Shown in pieces: positions 33,786 through 43,325 of a stretch of DNA of 64,000 bases. The stretch is from the NCBI GenBank assembly GCA_002840505.1, contig PHBC01000006.1:207595-271594 (forward strand), given 5' to 3'. A program made the translations under genes and the position numbers. Origin of the DNA: Deltaproteobacteria bacterium HGW-Deltaproteobacteria-2 (GTDB lineage: Bacteria; Desulfobacterota; Syntrophia; Syntrophales; Smithellaceae). The notes beneath the pieces are model-generated. The model did not search any database. It saw nothing but the letters and a program-made list of their open reading frames with translations, and was not told the origin of the DNA. The number at the start of each line of letters is the position of its first letter. Within the stretch, counting starts at the first letter, position 1.

Positions 33786-36700
33786 CAGGAATCGGGATTT
33801 CCGGAAAAATTGCCAGGGCCTTCATCAAGTCGAAACTCACGCCGCTCCTCGTCATTGCCGCCCTTTTGCTCGGGATATTTGCCGTCATTGTGACGCCCCG
33901 TGAGGAGGAACCACAGATTGTCGTTCCCATGATTGATGTATTTGTCAGCTATCCCGGGGCATCCCCTAAAGAAGTCGAAGAACGCGTGACGATCCCGATG
34001 GAGAAACTCCTTTGGGAGATCAAAGGGGTTGAATATGTCTATTCCATCGTTAAACCCGGCTCCAATATGACTATTGTCCGTTTCTACGTGGGCGAAAAAA
34101 TGGAAGACAGCCTGGTGAAACTGTATAATAAACTGATGTCTAATTATGATATTATCCCGCCGGGAGTCTCGCAACCCATGGTGAAACCCAAATCCATTGA
34201 TGATGTGCCGGTTCTGGCGCTCACTCTCTGGAGCAAACAGCCGCAATACACGGGTTATGAGCTCAGGAGAATTGCCACGGGGCTGTCCGATGAACTCAAG
34301 AAAGACGCCAATGTGTCGGAGTTTTCCATTATTGGAGGTCAGCGCCGCCAGATCAGAGTCACCATTGATCCCCAGCGTCTGCGGGCTTATCAACTGTCGC
34401 CCTTCCAGATTATGGATCGTCTGGAGAAATCCAATGTGGTCATTTCCTCCGGAACCTTTCCGATCGGCAACCGCGAAACGATCGTGGAGACGGGCCGCTT
34501 CCTGAACAATGTACAGGATGTAGGCAATCTTGTTGTCCATGTGTTTAATGGCCGGCCTGTTTATCTCAGGGATGTGGCGCAAATCGCCGACAGACCGGAG
34601 GAAGCGGCCAACTATGTCTTCATGGGCATGGGACCTGCGGCGGCAAAAAAAGGATTAGCAGGCGATGCCACCGGGCAGTATGAAGCCGTAACGATTGCCA
34701 TTTCCAAACAAAAAGGAGCCAACGCCAGCGTCGTTGCCGATGAGGCGCTGAAGAAAGTAGAAGCGTTGAAGGGACAATTGATTCCGAATGATGTTCAGGT
34801 GACCGTGACCCGCAACTACGGGGAAACCGCCAAGGAAAAATCCAATGAACTACTTTATCATATGCTTCTGGCTACGATCTCGGTAATCATCCTCGTGGCC
34901 CTGTTTCTGGGCTGGAGAGAATCCATCGTGGTGGCCGTTGCTGTTCCGGTAACTCTCGCGTTGACGCTTCTGATCAACTACCTCTATGGTTATACTCTGA
35001 ACCGCGTGACTTTGTTCGCCCTCATCTTTTCCATCGGCATTCTGGTCGACGACGCTATTGTTGTCGTGGAAAACATCAACCGCCACTTCCGAATGCACAA
35101 GATTCAGCCGCTGACGGCGGTGTACGCGGTAGACGAGGTGGGCAATCCTACAATCCTGGCGACGTTTACCGTTATTGCGGCATTGATGCCCATGGCCTTC
35201 GTTTCCGGTCTGATGGGACCGTACATGCAGCCCATTCCTGTCGGCGCGTCGGCGGCGATGGTTTTTTCCCTGCTGGTTGCTTTCATCGTCAGCCCCTGGC
35301 TGGCCTACATCGTTTTGAAGAACGTCCGTCATGGTCTGGGTCATGATGAAGAGAAACAAGGGCTGGCCCGCCTCTACGAGAAACTGCTTGGCCCCCTGAT
35401 TGATGCCCGGAAGAAGCGTCTTATCGCCTTCGCGGTCATCGGCTTCCTGCTGATGCTGGCCTTTGTCCTCGTTCCTCTGAAGCAAGTCACCATGAAGATG
35501 CTTCCTTTCGACAACAAAAGCGAATTGCAGGTGATTATCGACATGCCCGCGGGACGAACACTGGAAGAAACGGCCGCTCTCACGCGGGAAATGTCCGAGT
35601 ATCTAAAAACCGTGCCGGAAGTGACGGATTATCAAGCCTATGTGGGCACGGCATCGCCATACAATTTCAATGGTCTGGTGCGTCATTATTTCATCCGTTC
35701 AGGAAGCAATGTTGCCGATATCCAGGTTAATTTCGTGTCCAAAGGCGAGCGCAAGGACCAGAGTCACGATATTGCCAAACGCATGCGTCCTGAATTGAAG
35801 CGCATTGCCGATCGCTATGGCGCGCGGATCAAAGTAGCGGAACTTCCGCCCGGTCCGCCGGTTTTAAGCACCCTTGTTTCGGAGATCTACGGTCCGGAAA
35901 CATCGCGTCAGATTGAAATCGCCAAACAGGTGCGGGATATTTTTGAAAAGACATCCGGCGTTGTTGATATCGACTGGCTTGTTGAGGCCGATCAGCGCAA
36001 GGTCATGTTCGATGTTGACCGGGAAAAAGCGGCTGACAGCGGAATCAGCACGGAGAGCATTGCCCGGAGTCTGCGCATTGCACTGTCGGGAGCCTCAGCC
36101 GGCCTTGTACACATGGATAGAGAGAAGGAACCCGTAGATATTTTTCTGCGCCTGCCGCAGGAGCTGCGCTCAAATCTGGCCGTGCTTCAATCCATGACCA
36201 TTCCCTCCCCATCGGGTGCACTTATCCCTCTGGCAGAGTTAGTAAAGACCAGAGAAGGGATTGAAGAGAAAACAATCTACCATAAGAATTTGAAGAAAGT
36301 AACCTATGTGACAGGTGATGTAGCCGGAACCGAAGAGAGTCCCGTCTATGCCATTCTGAAAATGAAATCGGACATCAAAAAGTTGAAACTCTCCGAAGGA
36401 TATGAGCTGCAGCAGTTTTACACGACGCAGCCCCGGCTGGAGGGACGTTATTCCATGAAATGGGATGGTGAGTGGCACATCACCTACGAAGTATTCCGGG
36501 ATCTGGGTGTTGCCTTTGCCGCTGTGCTTATCATCATCTATATTCTGGTTGTAGCCTGGTTCCGGAGCTTTGTGACGCCGCTGGTCATCATGGCTCCGAT
36601 TCCCCTGACACTCGTGGGGATCTTGCCCGGCCACTGGGTTTTCGGCGCCTTTTTTACGGCAACATCCATGATCGGATTCATTGCCCTGGCGGGGATCGTT

Positions 36701-37015
36701 GTGCGAAATTCTATTTTGCTTGTGGACTTCATTCAGATGGAATGGCAGGAAAAGGGCGACCTGCGTCAGGCGCTGATCCGCGCAGGAGCAGTGCGTTTCC
36801 GGCCTATCGTTCTCACAGCCGCCGCTGTCGTTGTCGGATCCTTCGTCATGCTTCTTGATCCAATCTTTCAGGGATTGGCCATCGCCATGATGTTCGGAGC
36901 CGTGGCCTCGACAATGCTCACACTCGTAGTTGTTCCGCTGCTCTACTATGAATTTTTCAAAAATAAGAAGTGCCCGATGGAGAAAGAACAGGTGCCGGAG
37001 GACGAAGGCATCTGA
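33782..37015 (+). CDS. RND-family efflux permease
   Basis: A 1077-residue AcrB-type inner-membrane pump driven by protons. It has the N-terminal helix ([20 protein letters not shown]), the periplasmic porter domain with [20 protein letters not shown], transmembrane segment 4 with [18 protein letters not shown] (about 420-437, carrying the Asp pair of proton relay), and the second half repeating the plan ([13 protein letters not shown] in TM10 region). The overall type is the AcrB/CzcA-like group common in anaerobic deltaproteobacteria; substrate not predictable. It is co-transcribed with the adaptor. Confidence 0.94.
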   Translation: MTGIGISGKIARAFIKSKLTPLLVIAALLLGIFAVIVTPREEEPQIVVPMIDVFVSYPGASPKEVEERVTIPMEKLLWEIKGVEYVYSIVKPGSNMTIVRFYVGEKMEDSLVKLYNKLMSNYDIIPPGVSQPMVKPKSIDDVPVLALTLWSKQPQYTGYELRRIATGLSDELKKDANVSEFSIIGGQRRQIRVTIDPQRLRAYQLSPFQIMDRLEKSNVVISSGTFPIGNRETIVETGRFLNNVQDVGNLVVHVFNGRPVYLRDVAQIADRPEEAANYVFMGMGPAAAKKGLAGDATGQYEAVTIAISKQKGANASVVADEALKKVEALKGQLIPNDVQVTVTRNYGETAKEKSNELLYHMLLATISVIILVALFLGWRESIVVAVAVPVTLALTLLINYLYGYTLNRVTLFALIFSIGILVDDAIVVVENINRHFRMHKIQPLTAVYAVDEVGNPTILATFTVIAALMPMAFVSGLMGPYMQPIPVGASAAMVFSLLVAFIVSPWLAYIVLKNVRHGLGHDEEKQGLARLYEKLLGPLIDARKKRLIAFAVIGFLLMLAFVLVPLKQVTMKMLPFDNKSELQVIIDMPAGRTLEETAALTREMSEYLKTVPEVTDYQAYVGTASPYNFNGLVRHYFIRSGSNVADIQVNFVSKGERKDQSHDIAKRMRPELKRIADRYGARIKVAELPPGPPVLSTLVSEIYGPETSRQIEIAKQVRDIFEKTSGVVDIDWLVEADQRKVMFDVDREKAADSGISTESIARSLRIALSGASAGLVHMDREKEPVDIFLRLPQELRSNLAVLQSMTIPSPSGALIPLAELVKTREGIEEKTIYHKNLKKVTYVTGDVAGTEESPVYAILKMKSDIKKLKLSEGYELQQFYTTQPRLEGRYSMKWDGEWHITYEVFRDLGVAFAAVLIIIYILVVAWFRSFVTPLVIMAPIPLTLVGILPGHWVFGAFFTATSMIGFIALAGIVVRNSILLVDFIQMEWQEKGDLRQALIRAGAVRFRPIVLTAAAVVVGSFVMLLDPIFQGLAIAMMFGAVASTMLTLVVVPLLYYEFFKNKKCPMEKEQVPEDEGI

Positions 37016-37093
37016 TGCATCAGTTCTCCTAGAATCTGACAACCAGTCTTCGAATGGGCTACCAAGTTAGCTTAAACCTTATTTGCTAATATC

Positions 37094-37249
37094 CATCTGC
37101 AAAAAAATATTCTCACGCGTTGATTTAGATCAATGCAATATTAAATAGCAGGGTGTATTCATAAAATCAAAAGAAGATAGTTTTTACCGCAGACGTAAAA
37201 AAGAAACAAAATAAATCATTTATAAGGAGAAAAAAATGAGTAATTCAGA
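37094..37249. repeat. Promoter-region duplication, copy 2
   Basis: Second copy of the region at 32358-32515, here directly before and into trxA. It even keeps the ATATCCAT that in copy 1 is the Crp/Fnr start codon region, though no regulator gene lies here. The two copies flank the RND pump genes. Confidence 0.85.
37120..37133. promoter_or_regulatory. FNR/Dnr-type box, copy 2
   Basis: TTGAT-TTAG-ATCAA, perfect match to TTGATnnnnATCAA, 102 bases before the trxA start codon. It suggests that trxA and the gene behind it respond to the redox/nitrosative regulator encoded at 31682. Confidence 0.78.
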
Positions 37250-37571
37250 ATTTGTGAAACACGCTGATGATATTAATTTCAATACAGTAGTCTTAAAAGA
37301 AGAAAAGCCGACTTTGGTGGATTTCTGGGCGCCCTGGTGCGGTCCTTGCAGGGCAATCGGTCCGATTTTAGAAGAGCTTGCGGTCGAATACGGCGAACGG
37401 GTCAACATAGTCAAAGTGAATGTGGATGATAATCCGGCAACAGCCTCTCAGTATGGGGTTCGGAGCATACCGACATTGATCCTGGTTAAAAACGGTACAG
37501 TGCAGGATACTAAGGTTGGCTTGTTATCCAAAAATCAACTTGTGCAGTTGCTTGATAAGAATTTGAACTAA
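37236..37571 (+). CDS. trxA: Thioredoxin
   Basis: A 111-residue thioredoxin with the active site WCGPCR (FWAPWCGPCRAIGP, about 30-43), cis-Pro motif RSIPTLILV (about 81-89) and the usual beta-alpha layout. Cytoplasmic disulfide reductant. ATAAGGAGAAAAAA precedes the ATG. It lies in the duplicated FNR-box promoter unit and is followed, after a hairpin, by the candidate selenoprotein gene, which suggests that the two are partners. Confidence 0.96.
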   Translation: MSNSEFVKHADDINFNTVVLKEEKPTLVDFWAPWCGPCRAIGPILEELAVEYGERVNIVKVNVDDNPATASQYGVRSIPTLILVKNGTVQDTKVGLLSKNQLVQLLDKNLN

Positions 37572-37580
37572 CGGATGAAA

Positions 37581-37605
37581 GGGGAGGCGGTTTTGCCGCC
37601 TTCCC
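37581..37605 (+). terminator. GC-rich hairpin between trxA and the selenoprotein candidate
   Basis: GGGGAGGCGG-ttttg-CCGCCTTCCC: about a 10-bp stem with one G-T pair, followed by TTAAATAG rather than a full T-run. It may be a partial terminator that lowers expression of the downstream gene relative to trxA. Confidence 0.6.
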
Positions 37606-37630
37606 TTAAATAGAATAAAGAAGGCAAAAA

Positions 37631-37792
37631 ATGAACGATACATTGATTTTAATTTTGGTTTTGGCGACGTGGGTTTTTGTACAGGCCTGGCTATTGCCGC
37701 GCATGGGAGTCTCCACTTGAGTGAGGCAGGCTTGTCCGGTCAAGGACAAGAAGAAAAGAACGGATGTGGAAAGCGATAAGAAAAGCAGCTAA
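37631..37792 (+). CDS. Candidate small membrane selenoprotein (in-frame TGA read as selenocysteine)
   Basis: ATG 37631 opens a frame with a transmembrane segment (residues about 4-22, LILILVLATWVFVQAWLL), then PRMGVST, TGA at codon 30 (37718-37720), and an uninterrupted continuation VRQACPVKDKKKRTDVESD to TAA 37790-37792, 53 residues in all. Sec30 and Cys35 form a U-x4-C pair just after the membrane helix, before a Lys-rich tail expected in the cytoplasm. A perfect 7-bp stem with loop GGTCAA (37731-37750) begins 10 bases after the TGA, as expected for a bacterial SECIS. AAGAAGG precedes the ATG. It follows trxA by 59 bases. If TGA is a stop, only a 29-residue membrane peptide is made. I cannot name the family; a redox partner of thioredoxin is inferred. 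Confidence 0.7.
37731..37750 (+). promoter_or_regulatory. SECIS-like stem-loop downstream of in-frame TGA
   Basis: CTTGTCC (37731-37737), loop GGTCAA (37738-37743), GGACAAG (37744-37750): a perfect 7-bp stem with a 6-base loop. The loop begins 17 bases after the TGA and opens with GGUC, the kind of apical loop bound by SelB in known bacterial SECIS elements such as that of fdhF. Confidence 0.7.
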
Positions 37793-37872
37793 CATTTTTT
37801 CTGTATGGTCTGGTAATTAATTATGTTGTTTGGCTAATGTATTGGTGGTAAAAAATAGTCGCAGTATTATCA

Positions 37873-38520
37873 ATGTCTGGAGGAAGCAAGATAAATACTA
37901 AAAAGCGCAATTTCGATCAGGAAGCCGCTAACTGGGATCAGGTTCCCGGCCGTGTAAAAGTGGCTCAAGATATTGCTCAGAGCATGATCCGGGAAATAAC
38001 CTTAACGCCCGATATGGACGTTCTGGATTTCGGTTGCGGCACAGGATTGCTGACACTTGCCTTGCAGCCTTTTGTCCATTCCATAACCGGCGTGGATAGC
38101 TCCCCGGCGATGCTTGATGTTTTTAAAACAAAGATCAGAGAACAAAACCTGAAAAAAGTAAAAGCTAAATACGTTGACCTTGATAAGGGTGATGTTCTGA
38201 CTGATTCTTATCATCTGATTGTCAGTAGCATGACCTTGCATCACATTAAGAACACGCCCGCTTTGTTAAAACAATTTCATTCGGTTTTACTCCCATCCGG
38301 CATACTTGCCATTGCTGATCTGGATCTGGATGACGGCCAGTTTCACAGCAATAATGAAGGTGTATTCCACTTTGGATTTGATCGGGAAGCTTTGCGCCTT
38401 ATATTGATGGATTCAGGATTCCGAAATATTCGATCACTTAAGGCGGCCGAAATTGAAAAACCAGTTGGTAATGGTAAAAACCGACTGTTTACAATATTCC
38501 TGATGACGGCCTGCAAATAG
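37873..38520 (+). CDS. Class I SAM-dependent methyltransferase
   Basis: A 215-residue methyltransferase of the UbiE/COQ5-like group. SAM motif I reads VLDFGCGTGLLTLALQP (about 50-66), with TGVDSSPAMLDVF and the VSSMTLHHIKN post-motif. The acceptor is unknown. The ATG at 37873 is followed, not preceded, by GGAGGAAG, so the start is uncertain by a few codons. It follows the selenoprotein candidate by 80 bases. Confidence 0.88.
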   Translation: MSGGSKINTKKRNFDQEAANWDQVPGRVKVAQDIAQSMIREITLTPDMDVLDFGCGTGLLTLALQPFVHSITGVDSSPAMLDVFKTKIREQNLKKVKAKYVDLDKGDVLTDSYHLIVSSMTLHHIKNTPALLKQFHSVLLPSGILAIADLDLDDGQFHSNNEGVFHFGFDREALRLILMDSGFRNIRSLKAAEIEKPVGNGKNRLFTIFLMTACK

Positions 38521-38571
38521 AAATTAGTCAAATCCCATCCTGCTGCATGGAATTCTCTGGCTTCCGCCGTG

Positions 38572-38686
38572 GGAAACTCCGCTAAAATATTTTTGATTGT
38601 TGTGAAATCCCGACACGCTACGCCATCGGGATAATTCAACTTACAAGTTTTAGTGCACTATGTTTCTAAAACTTGAGTTTCATTAA
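38572..38686. repeat. Dispersed repeat (family C-like, inverted orientation)
   Basis: On the minus strand: ATGAAACTCAAGTTTTAG, AAACATAGTGCACTAAAACTTG, TAAGTTGAAT, then ATCCCGATGGCGTAGCGTG and TCGGGATTTCAC. The plan is the family C one (GAAACTC, a hairpin, TAAGTTGAAT, second hairpin), but the first hairpin is AAGTTTTAG/CTAAAACTT instead of CCAATTCCG/CGGAATTGG, so the arms have changed together. Confidence 0.65.
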
Positions 38687-38745
38687 AAAAGTAGCTATGG
38701 TAATAAGGTGTATAATTTTACCAGTGTAATATTAAGGGTTTTGTC

Positions 38746-39534
38746 ATGCAGAGTATCATAAGCAAAGTTCACGCTCATATGCCGTATCATCTTCTGCCCA
38801 AGTATTTGAAGTCTGTTCTTCAACAGAAGCTTAATCTGGAAATATATTTTCATCATTGGATTTTGCAGGATTTGGATAAATCAAAATGTTTGGAAACGGC
38901 AAAACTTTTAGCCGAGAACGGTTTAAAAGTAACTTTCCATGCTCCTTTTTTGGATCTGCGTCCGGCGGCCCTGGATGATAAAATCCGGCAGACGAGTCTT
39001 GACCGGATTAAGCAGGTCTTTGATTTAGCGCCTTATTTTCATCCTTTAAAAATCGTTTGCCATCCATCTTTTGACGACCGTTATTATGTGTCGGCAGATG
39101 ATTTGTGGCTGGAGAACAGCGTTAAAACATGGACAGAGTTGATTGCGCGGGCTAAAGACGCTAAAACAATTATTGCCCTGGAAAATGTGTATGAAAAAAA
39201 TCCGTATATTTTACGGCGTCTTTTCGATGCGCTGTCTTCAGATAAAATTTGTTTTTGTTTTGATACCGGACATTTCAATGTCTTTTCTCATGAGCCGCTT
39301 GATATTTGGCTTACGGAGTTGGGAAAATATTTAGGACATCTTCATTTGCATGATAATTTCGGACGGTTGGATGAGCACCTTCCAGTAGGCAATGGTACAT
39401 TTCCTTTTGCAGAATTTTTTCAAATTCTTAAAAAAATAAAAGTAAAACCGACTATAACACTGGAAGCTCATAATCCCGATACTTTCTTGCAGTCGGTAAA
39501 GAATGTCAAAGATATGAAGCTGTTGTTTTTCTAA
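38746..39534 (+). CDS. Sugar phosphate isomerase/epimerase-like TIM-barrel protein
   Basis: A 262-residue xylose isomerase-like/AP endonuclease 2-type barrel. Metal-binding candidates are seen in VTFHAPFLDLRP, KIVCHPSFDD, IALENVYEKNP, CFCFDTGHFNVFSH, HLHLHDNFGRLDEHLP and ITLEAHNP, in the order of the family. Substrate unknown. It precedes the permease genes by 34 bases, which suggests but does not prove a joint role in sugar or peptide use. Confidence 0.87.
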   Translation: MQSIISKVHAHMPYHLLPKYLKSVLQQKLNLEIYFHHWILQDLDKSKCLETAKLLAENGLKVTFHAPFLDLRPAALDDKIRQTSLDRIKQVFDLAPYFHPLKIVCHPSFDDRYYVSADDLWLENSVKTWTELIARAKDAKTIIALENVYEKNPYILRRLFDALSSDKICFCFDTGHFNVFSHEPLDIWLTELGKYLGHLHLHDNFGRLDEHLPVGNGTFPFAEFFQILKKIKVKPTITLEAHNPDTFLQSVKNVKDMKLLFF

Positions 39535-39568
39535 AAAGAGATGAATTGATTATTTTCAGAGGGAAAAA

Positions 39569-40543
39569 TTGTTAAGGTACATATTAAAAAGAATATTGTT
39601 TATGATTCCGCTTCTACTGGGGATTACGATAATTTGTTTTTTCGTTATGCATCTGGCTCCCGGTTCTCCCACAGACTTGCAGACTCAAATGAATCCCAAG
39701 GCTTCCGCGCAGATGAAGGAACGTCTTCAGGCTTTATATGAACTGGATAAGCCGGTTCATGTTCAATATTGGTCATGGCTGAAAAAAATCAGCCATGGTG
39801 ATCTGGGTGTTTCGTTTTCGTCCGACCACCGGCCCGTTAACGCAAAGATTATGGAACGTCTGCCCATTACCATCATTATAGAATTTCTTTCTCTTCTGAT
39901 TATTATAGCCATTGCCATACCGATAGGAGTGCTTTCCGCTGTCCATCAGAATTCGCTTTTTGATAAGATCGCCGGAGTGTTCGTTTTTATTGGATTCGCG
40001 ATTCCAACTTTCTGGCTGGCTTTATTATTAATGATATTTTTCGGCATCAATCTGGGATGGTTGCCTATTTCCGGGTTGCGTTCTTTAAATTATGAGTACC
40101 TTACACCCTGGGCGCAGTTTATTGATTTAACCAAACATTTGGTATTACCGTTATTCATTTCTTCCTTTGGAGGATTGGCCGGTCTTTCCCGTTACATGCG
40201 CGCAAACATGCTGGAAGTCATCAGGCAGGATTATATTATGACTGCCCGAGCCAAGGGATTGAGTGAAAGGGATGTAATTTACAGACATGCGCTACGCAAC
40301 GCGCTTCTGCCGGCTATAACAATCCTGGGACTTTCCATTCCCGGTCTTATCGGCGGTAGTGTTATTTTTGAAACTATTTTCGCTATTCCAGGCATGGGAC
40401 AGCTTTTTTATATGTCGGTTATGGCCAGAGATTACCCGACGATTATGGGTATTTTGCTCATTGGCGCAATATTAACACTTTTAGGCAATTTAATTGCCGA
40501 TGTGTCGTATGCTGCTGCGGATCCTCGTATCCGCGTTTCATAA
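39569..40543 (+). CDS. ABC transporter permease, dipeptide/oligopeptide type (DppB-like)
   Basis: A 324-residue inner-membrane permease with six helices. N-terminal [21 protein letters not shown] and the [12 protein letters not shown] segment are typical of DppB/OppB, and the EAA loop reads [25 protein letters not shown] in parts (about 220-244). The start is TTG 39569 with AGAGGGAAAAA before it. It pairs with the DppC-like gene, separated by a 130-base gap filled by a repeat. ATPase and binding-protein genes are absent nearby. Confidence 0.9.
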   Translation: MLRYILKRILFMIPLLLGITIICFFVMHLAPGSPTDLQTQMNPKASAQMKERLQALYELDKPVHVQYWSWLKKISHGDLGVSFSSDHRPVNAKIMERLPITIIIEFLSLLIIIAIAIPIGVLSAVHQNSLFDKIAGVFVFIGFAIPTFWLALLLMIFFGINLGWLPISGLRSLNYEYLTPWAQFIDLTKHLVLPLFISSFGGLAGLSRYMRANMLEVIRQDYIMTARAKGLSERDVIYRHALRNALLPAITILGLSIPGLIGGSVIFETIFAIPGMGQLFYMSVMARDYPTIMGILLIGAILTLLGNLIADVSYAAADPRIRVS

Positions 40544-40564
40544 TGGCTTTTTAAAAAGTCCATG

Positions 40565-40663
40565 TGTCACTTCGAATCCCGATGTGTCGGGATGAGAAAT
40601 CTAGATTGATGATAAAGAAAGATTTCTCGTCGTCCCGACTAGTCGAGACTTCTCGAAATGACA
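40565..40663. repeat. Dispersed repeat (family B), complete hairpin copy inside an operon
   Basis: TGTCACTTCGAATCCCGATG, TGTCGGGATGAGAAATCTAG, ATTGATGATAAAG, AAAGATTTCTCGTCGTCCCG, ACTAGTCGAGACTTCTCGAAATGACA. Ends TGTCACTTCGA/TCGAAATGACA and inner GAGAAATCT/AGATTTCTC pair, so the whole 99 bases can fold as one long stem. It lies between the DppB- and DppC-like genes. Confidence 0.8.
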
Positions 40664-40674
40664 CAAGATAAATT

Positions 40675-41535
40675 ATGCAAAGGTTTCATAATGACGGTAT
40701 TAAAAATATGAATCTTTGGGAAACATTATACAGAAACAAATTGATGCTTGCCGGCAGCGGCCTTGTTTTGTTGCTGTTGTTTATATCGCTTCTGGCACCA
40801 TGGCTGGCTCCTTATGATCCCGGTCAAATTGATTTGACCAATGTGCTGGCATCGCCCTCATTGCAACATTTATTCGGAACGGATCAACTAGGGCGTGATG
40901 TATTGTCCCGTATGATCTGGGGCGCGAGAATATCATTGAAAGTAGGATTCGTGGCTACCGGTGTGGCCATAATTATTGGGACCATCCTCGGGGCTGTAGC
41001 GGGATATTATGGCGGTTGGGTAGATTCAGTGATAATGCGGTTTGTAGATATTATGCTTTGCTTTCCCACTTTTTTCCTGATTCTGGCGGTAATCGCTTTT
41101 CTGGAACCTTCTATCTGGAATATCATGATCATTATTGGTTTGACAGGTTGGATGGGCGTAACAAGGCTGGTAAGGGCTGATTTCATTTCATTGCGGGAAA
41201 GGGACTTTGTTAAGGCGGCAAGAGCCATAGGAGCCGGCGACTTGCGGATCATTTTCTTGCATATCCTTCCTAACGCTATGGCTTCGATTCTGGTTGCGGC
41301 GACATTGGGTATTGCCGGGGCGATACTTACCGAATCGGCCTTGAGTTTTTTAGGCATTGGTGTGCAACCTCCTACGCCCAGTTGGGGCAATATTTTGACT
41401 GCGGGTAAAGACAATATCGATATTGCCTGGTGGCTTTCTTTTTATCCGGGCCTGGCTATATTGATTACTGTTGTGGGTTACAATCTCCTGGGAGAGGGAA
41501 TAAGGGATTTGCTTGATCCGCGCCTGAAAAAATGA
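40675..41535 (+). CDS. ABC transporter permease, dipeptide/oligopeptide type (DppC-like)
   Basis: A 286-residue permease. It has the DppC N-terminal block (APWLAPYDPGQIDLTNVLAS then HLFGTDQLGRDVLSRMIWGAR) and the EAA loop DFVKAARAIGAGDLRIIFLH (about 177-196). ATG 40675 lies only 11 bases after the repeat and lacks a clear ribosome site; ATG 40708 (MNLWETL) is an equally possible start. The repeat may have replaced the original leader. Partner of the DppB-like permease. Confidence 0.9.
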   Translation: MQRFHNDGIKNMNLWETLYRNKLMLAGSGLVLLLLFISLLAPWLAPYDPGQIDLTNVLASPSLQHLFGTDQLGRDVLSRMIWGARISLKVGFVATGVAIIIGTILGAVAGYYGGWVDSVIMRFVDIMLCFPTFFLILAVIAFLEPSIWNIMIIIGLTGWMGVTRLVRADFISLRERDFVKAARAIGAGDLRIIFLHILPNAMASILVAATLGIAGAILTESALSFLGIGVQPPTPSWGNILTAGKDNIDIAWWLSFYPGLAILITVVGYNLLGEGIRDLLDPRLKK

Positions 41536-41628
41536 CGTCTTCCTTCTGGTTTTTGTTCAGGCTTGATTAAATTGCAAAAATGTAATAGTAGTCGGCTCGT
41601 TCAATTCACGCAAGGAGAAGAGATTAAC

Positions 41629-41796
41629 ATGCCCCAAAAATTTGATGCAGAATTACTTGACCTTGATAAACGTATTGCTTCACGCAAGGTCTTGCTCGGC
41701 GAGGTTTCCGAAAAAGAATTACAAAACCTTTTGAAAAAACTTCCTGACGTTGCGGATAATGCCGAGGAAGTTAGTCTGGATGAAAACGAAAAATAG
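41629..41796 (+). CDS. Small acidic protein of unknown function
   Basis: A 55-residue protein (MPQKFDAELLDLDKRIASRK, LGEVSEKELQNLLKKLPDV, acidic end), mainly helical. CAAGGAGAAGAGATTAAC precedes ATG 41629, which is better than the longer upstream frame. It ends 6 bases before tatD. No family recognised. Confidence 0.65.
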   Translation: MPQKFDAELLDLDKRIASRKVLLGEVSEKELQNLLKKLPDVADNAEEVSLDENEK

Positions 41797-41802
41797 TTTC
41801 CT

Positions 41803-42579
41803 ATGCTTATTGATTCCCACGCCCATTTGGAAATGAGAGAGTTTGATTCTGACCGCGAGGAAGTGATCAAACGATCCAGAGAAGCGGGAGTTGATTTTAT
41901 TATCACTGTGGGAATAAATTTAGAATTCAGCCTCAAAGCTGTTAACCTTGCCCAAAAACATGAAAATATTTATGCAGCAATAGGCATACATCCCCATGAT
42001 GTAGTAAACGCTGATAATAGCACCTACGACGCTCTTAAGGAGCTTGCGCACAGGAAAGAAGTTGTTGCCTATGGCGAAATCGGGTTGGATTTTTTCCGTA
42101 ATCTTTCACCTCAAGAAAAACAATTAGAAGCATTTGGCCGGCAACTGGAATTGGCTCAGGAACTTAATCTTCCTGTCATTATCCATGATCGTGAAGCTCA
42201 TAAGCAGTCTATCGAAATCGTTAAATCATCAAGGGTGCGCCGCGGAGTATTTCACTGTTTTTCCGGAGATTACGAAATGGCTAAAAAGTGCACTGATCTT
42301 GGATTTTACATCTCAATTCCCGGCGTGGTGACATTTGATAAATCTAAAACACTTCAGGAAGTCGCCCAGCGCCTTCCTCTTTCTAATTTATTGCTGGAAA
42401 CGGATTGTCCCTATCTTGCCCCTGTTCCGCACCGCGGCAAAAGGAATGAACCTTCTTATGTTATTCATACGGCAAAAAAAGTGGCTGAAATCAAAAAAGT
42501 TTCATGGGAAGAAGTTGCTGAGGTAACTGCTTGCAATACAATGAATCTTTTTGGTATTAAAGCTACCGGCATTAATTAG
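41803..42579 (+). CDS. tatD: TatD-family hydrolase
   Basis: A 258-residue metal-dependent DNase-type TIM barrel. Motifs: [12 protein letters not shown] at the start (HxH), IGIHPHDV (about 60-67), [11 protein letters not shown] (about 87-97), [20 protein letters not shown] (about 147-156) and [12 protein letters not shown] (about 197-208). All expected metal ligands are seen. It is known as a 3'-5' exonuclease in quality control. It lies ahead of the preQ0 genes. Confidence 0.95.
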   Translation: MLIDSHAHLEMREFDSDREEVIKRSREAGVDFIITVGINLEFSLKAVNLAQKHENIYAAIGIHPHDVVNADNSTYDALKELAHRKEVVAYGEIGLDFFRNLSPQEKQLEAFGRQLELAQELNLPVIIHDREAHKQSIEIVKSSRVRRGVFHCFSGDYEMAKKCTDLGFYISIPGVVTFDKSKTLQEVAQRLPLSNLLLETDCPYLAPVPHRGKRNEPSYVIHTAKKVAEIKKVSWEEVAEVTACNTMNLFGIKATGIN

Positions 42580-42620
42580 CTGTATATTCTTCAATAAATA
42601 TTATTATATTCGATATCGAA

Positions 42621-43325
42621 ATGATGAAAGATAACTCGAAAGCCGTTGTTCTTCTTAGTGGAGGGATTGATTCCGCCACGACACTGGCTATTGCTAAAGA
42701 CAAGGGATTTGATGTCTACGCGTTGAGCTTTCGTTACGGACAACGGCATGTTGTAGAGTTGGAAGCAGCAAAGCGTGTTGCTCTATGCAACAAAGTTACT
42801 GAACATCTGATAATCGATATTGATTTGCGCCGGATCGGCGGCTCTGCATTAACTGCGAATATCGCTGTTCCTAAAAGTAGAAATGTGGAACAAATGGGAA
42901 AAAATATTCCGGTAACTTATGTTCCGGCGCGTAATACTATATTTCTTTCTTATGCTTTGGCCTGGGCGGAAGTGATCGGAGCTGACGATATTTTTATTGG
43001 AGTAAATGCCCTGGACTACAGCGGTTATCCGGATTGCCGTGCGGAGTATATTGCCGCTTACGAACAAATGGCCAATTTGGCGACAAAAGCCGGTGTGGAA
43101 AGCGGGGAAAAATTAAAAATTAATGCGCCGCTAATCAACATGAGTAAATCGCAAATTATCCGGAAGGGCATTGAACTGGGAGTCGATTACAGTCTGACGC
43201 ACAGTTGCTATGATCCTCTTCCTTCAGGTGAAGCCTGCGGCGAATGTGATTCCTGCCTTTTACGTTTGAAAGGTTTCAGGGATGCCGGTGTTAAAGATCC
43301 TGTCAAATATAAAAATGAGGGTTGA
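42621..43325 (+). CDS. queC: 7-cyano-7-deazaguanine synthase
   Basis: Converts 7-carboxy-7-deazaguanine to preQ0 with ammonia and ATP. The ATP-pyrophosphatase loop [14 protein letters not shown] is at about 9-22, [14 protein letters not shown] at about 37-50, and the C-terminal zinc site is [20 protein letters not shown] in C-x8-C-x2-C-x2-C form (about 198-217). Operon queC-queE-queD; the queE start overlaps its stop. Confidence 0.96.
   Translation: MMKDNSKAVVLLSGGIDSATTLAIAKDKGFDVYALSFRYGQRHVVELEAAKRVALCNKVTEHLIIDIDLRRIGGSALTANIAVPKSRNVEQMGKNIPVTYVPARNTIFLSYALAWAEVIGADDIFIGVNALDYSGYPDCRAEYIAAYEQMANLATKAGVESGEKLKINAPLINMSKSQIIRKGIELGVDYSLTHSCYDPLPSGEACGECDSCLLRLKGFRDAGVKDPVKYKNEG

Noticed and set aside
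34850..35485. Long His/Gln/Asp-rich open frame opposite the RND permease
   Set aside because: Typical antisense shadow of a GC-balanced coding region; no start signal, and the composition mirrors hydrophobic codons on the other strand.
38343..38639. 98-codon open frame on the minus strand overlapping the methyltransferase
   Set aside because: Most of it lies opposite a well-supported plus-strand methyltransferase, and its start falls in a dispersed repeat; no ribosome site or family signal.
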